Positions 5,706 to 6,871 of a stretch of DNA of 6,871 nucleotides are shown here, piece after piece. This DNA comes from an uncultured Bacillus sp. Its GTDB lineage: Bacteria; Bacillota; Bacilli; Bacillales; Cytobacillaceae. A program made the translations under genes and the position numbers. The stretch lies in the NCBI GenBank assembly GCA_937902115.1, contig CALGSR010000436.1:1-6871 (forward strand). The letters run 5' to 3'. A model generated the notes under the pieces. That model did not search any database. It saw only the letters and a program-made list of their open reading frames with translations, and was not told where the DNA came from. Each line of letters begins with the position of its first letter. Position 1 is the first letter of the stretch.

Positions 5706-6871
5706 CTCCCTCCAAATCATTCAAAGAATCTTTATTGCCTGCTAACGCACCAATAACTGCTCCGCGAATGATAATTCCTTTTAAACGATGTTCTGCGTCT
5801 ATTACAGATATCGGCAGGTTGGAGGTTGCCATAACGTCCATCAGATCAGCTATTAATGTATCCACTGAAACCGTTGGAATGTCGGTTGTCATAACTTCAG
5901 CAATGGATTGTTTTTGGTCGATCGCTTGTTTCGCTTGTTCAGCAGTCAACGCTCCTAATAGCTTTTGTCTGCGATCGACGATGAAAATACTGGAATACCC
6001 TTGCTTACGCATAATTTCTAATGCAACCCTCGGACCTCTGTCCACACCAAGCTTTTCACCCCGTTTCATGACATGTGAGGCTGTTAATACTTTCGATAAA
6101 TCGACATCCTCTACGAATTTTTCAACAAATTCATTGACCGGATTGATCATAATTTCTTCAGGTGTGCCAAGCTGAATTACACTGCCGTCTTTCATCAGAG
6201 CGATGCGATCGCCGATTCGTAAGGCTTCATCTAAATCATGGGTAATAAAAATAATCGTTTTCTTGTACTGCTCTTGAATTTCAAGTAATTCATCCTGCAT
6301 ATCTTTCCGAATTAATGGATCAAGCGCACTAAAGGCTTCATCCATCAAGATAATATCGGTATCACTTGCAAGTGCCCGGGCAAGCCCAACCCTTTGTTGC
6401 ATCCCTCCGCTCAGCTGTGATGGAAACTGATGCTCATATCCTTTTAAACCGACAACCTCAAGCGACTTCATTGCTTTTTCCCTCCGTTCATCAGAAGGAA
6501 CCTTTTTGATTTCAAGACCATATTCCGTATTTTCTAATATGGTTCGATGTGGAAATAAAGCAAAGTTCTGAAAGACCATACTGATTCTTTTTTGCCTGAT
6601 TTCTCTCAGCCTTGCAGCATTCATTTTGACAATATCTTCATCTTTTATCAAAATCTCGCCGATTGTTGGATCAATGAGTCTGTTAAACATTCGGATTAAA
6701 GTGGATTTGCCGCTGCCAGATAAACCCATAATGACAAAAATTTCACCAGGATAAATTTTGAAGTTCACATTATTTACACCAACCGTTTGCCCCGTTGCTT
6801 TCAAGATTTCCTTCTTTGATTTACCTTGTTTTAGTAAATCGATGGCTTCTTTAGGAGATTTGCCAAAAATC
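5698..6871 (-). CDS. opuAA: Glycine betaine ABC transporter ATP-binding protein OpuAA (N-terminus outside window)
   Basis: The frame is open to the window edge, giving 390 residues. By comparison with B. subtilis OpuAA about 20 residues are missing. The TTG at 6802-6804 is internal: the codons before it encode typical OpuAA sequence (IFGKSPKEAIDLLKQG). In visible numbering the ATPase has Walker A at 49-57 (GLSGSGKST), Q-loop Gln101, signature LSGGMQQR at 153-160, Walker B Asp177-Glu178, D-loop SALD and switch His211, so it should be active. Residues ~265-374 form a pair of CBS domains, which in OpuA-type ATPases sense ionic strength and, in some bacteria, bind cyclic di-AMP. The last 10 residues are acidic. 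The protein sits on the cytoplasmic face and powers the fused permease encoded next, whose start overlaps this gene's stop codon. The operon promoter is outside the window, so osmotic induction cannot be examined. Confidence 0.95.
   Translation of the reverse strand, partial: IFGKSPKEAIDLLKQGKSKKEILKATGQTVGVNNVNFKIYPGEIFVIMGLSGSGKSTLIRMFNRLIDPTIGEILIKDEDIVKMNAARLREIRQKRISMVFQNFALFPHRTILENTEYGLEIKKVPSDERREKAMKSLEVVGLKGYEHQFPSQLSGGMQQRVGLARALASDTDIILMDEAFSALDPLIRKDMQDELLEIQEQYKKTIIFITHDLDEALRIGDRIALMKDGSVIQLGTPEEIMINPVNEFVEKFVEDVDLSKVLTASHVMKRGEKLGVDRGPRVALEIMRKQGYSSIFIVDRRQKLLGALTAEQAKQAIDQKQSIAEVMTTDIPTVSVDTLIADLMDVMATSNLPISVIDAEHRLKGIIIRGAVIGALAGNKDSLNDLEGDE
5706..5713 (-). promoter_or_regulatory. 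Ribosome binding site of opuABC, inside the end of opuAA
   Basis: Read on the minus strand, GGAGGGAG immediately precedes the ATG at 5703-5705. The GGAGG core is only about 3 bases from the start, which is tighter than usual. Because it lies in the last codons of opuAA, ribosomes finishing opuAA could restart here (translational coupling). Confidence 0.65.

Noticed and set aside
5675..6175. A 166-residue open frame on the plus strand
   Set aside because: It is antisense to the CBS-encoding end of opuAA, which is unmistakable. Its composition (many Ser, Ile and Thr) is what reverse reading of such a gene gives.
6802..6804. TTG as the start codon of opuAA
   Set aside because: The frame continues upstream to the window edge and encodes conserved OpuAA N-terminal sequence, so this is an internal leucine codon.

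Overview
The window looks like an ordinary chromosomal stretch from a low-to-moderate-GC Firmicute of the Bacillaceae. This is inferred from the AT-rich intergenic DNA, the Bacillus-type ribosome binding sites, and proteins that closely resemble Bacillus families: OpuAA/OpuAB/OpuAC, NorA/Bmr-like MFS pumps and CPBP proteases. The species cannot be fixed from the sequence alone. No RNA genes, insertion sequences, CRISPR arrays or phage genes were seen.

Layout from left to right. (1) Positions 1-300 (+) hold the C-terminal part of a VanZ-like membrane protein, cut by the left edge. (2) A hairpin at 301-331 lies between it and a CPBP-family intramembrane protease on the minus strand (334-1089). 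The two genes converge on this terminator. (3) A 173-bp gap carries a compound hairpin (1221-1264) of a type that may be a dispersed repeat. (4) A minus-strand cytoplasmic PHB-depolymerase-like esterase (1263-2534) has an unusual Pro/Glu/Thr-rich tail and a basic C-terminus. (5) A divergent intergenic region (2535-2730) contains a consensus -10 box. (6) A 12-TM MFS efflux pump of the NorA/Bmr type follows on the plus strand (2731-3909). (7) A perfect 22-bp inverted repeat (3906-3955) serves as a shared terminator. (8) On the minus strand, the end of the window is a glycine betaine uptake operon: the ATPase opuAA (5698 to beyond 6871, start outside the window), then an overlapping gene in which permease and substrate-binding protein are fused in one chain (3966-5705).

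The two operon genes make a complete OpuA-type osmoprotectant importer. OpuAA hydrolyses ATP and carries a tandem CBS module. The fused OpuABC forms the channel and displays the betaine-binding domain outside the cell. The fusion matches the Lactococcus-type architecture rather than the three-gene opuAA-opuAB-opuAC arrangement of B. subtilis, and it is the most notable feature here. The other genes are single transcription units with no evident functional link to the transporter. I found no convincing previously undescribed system. The best leads are the fused transporter, the tailed esterase and the repeat-like hairpin.
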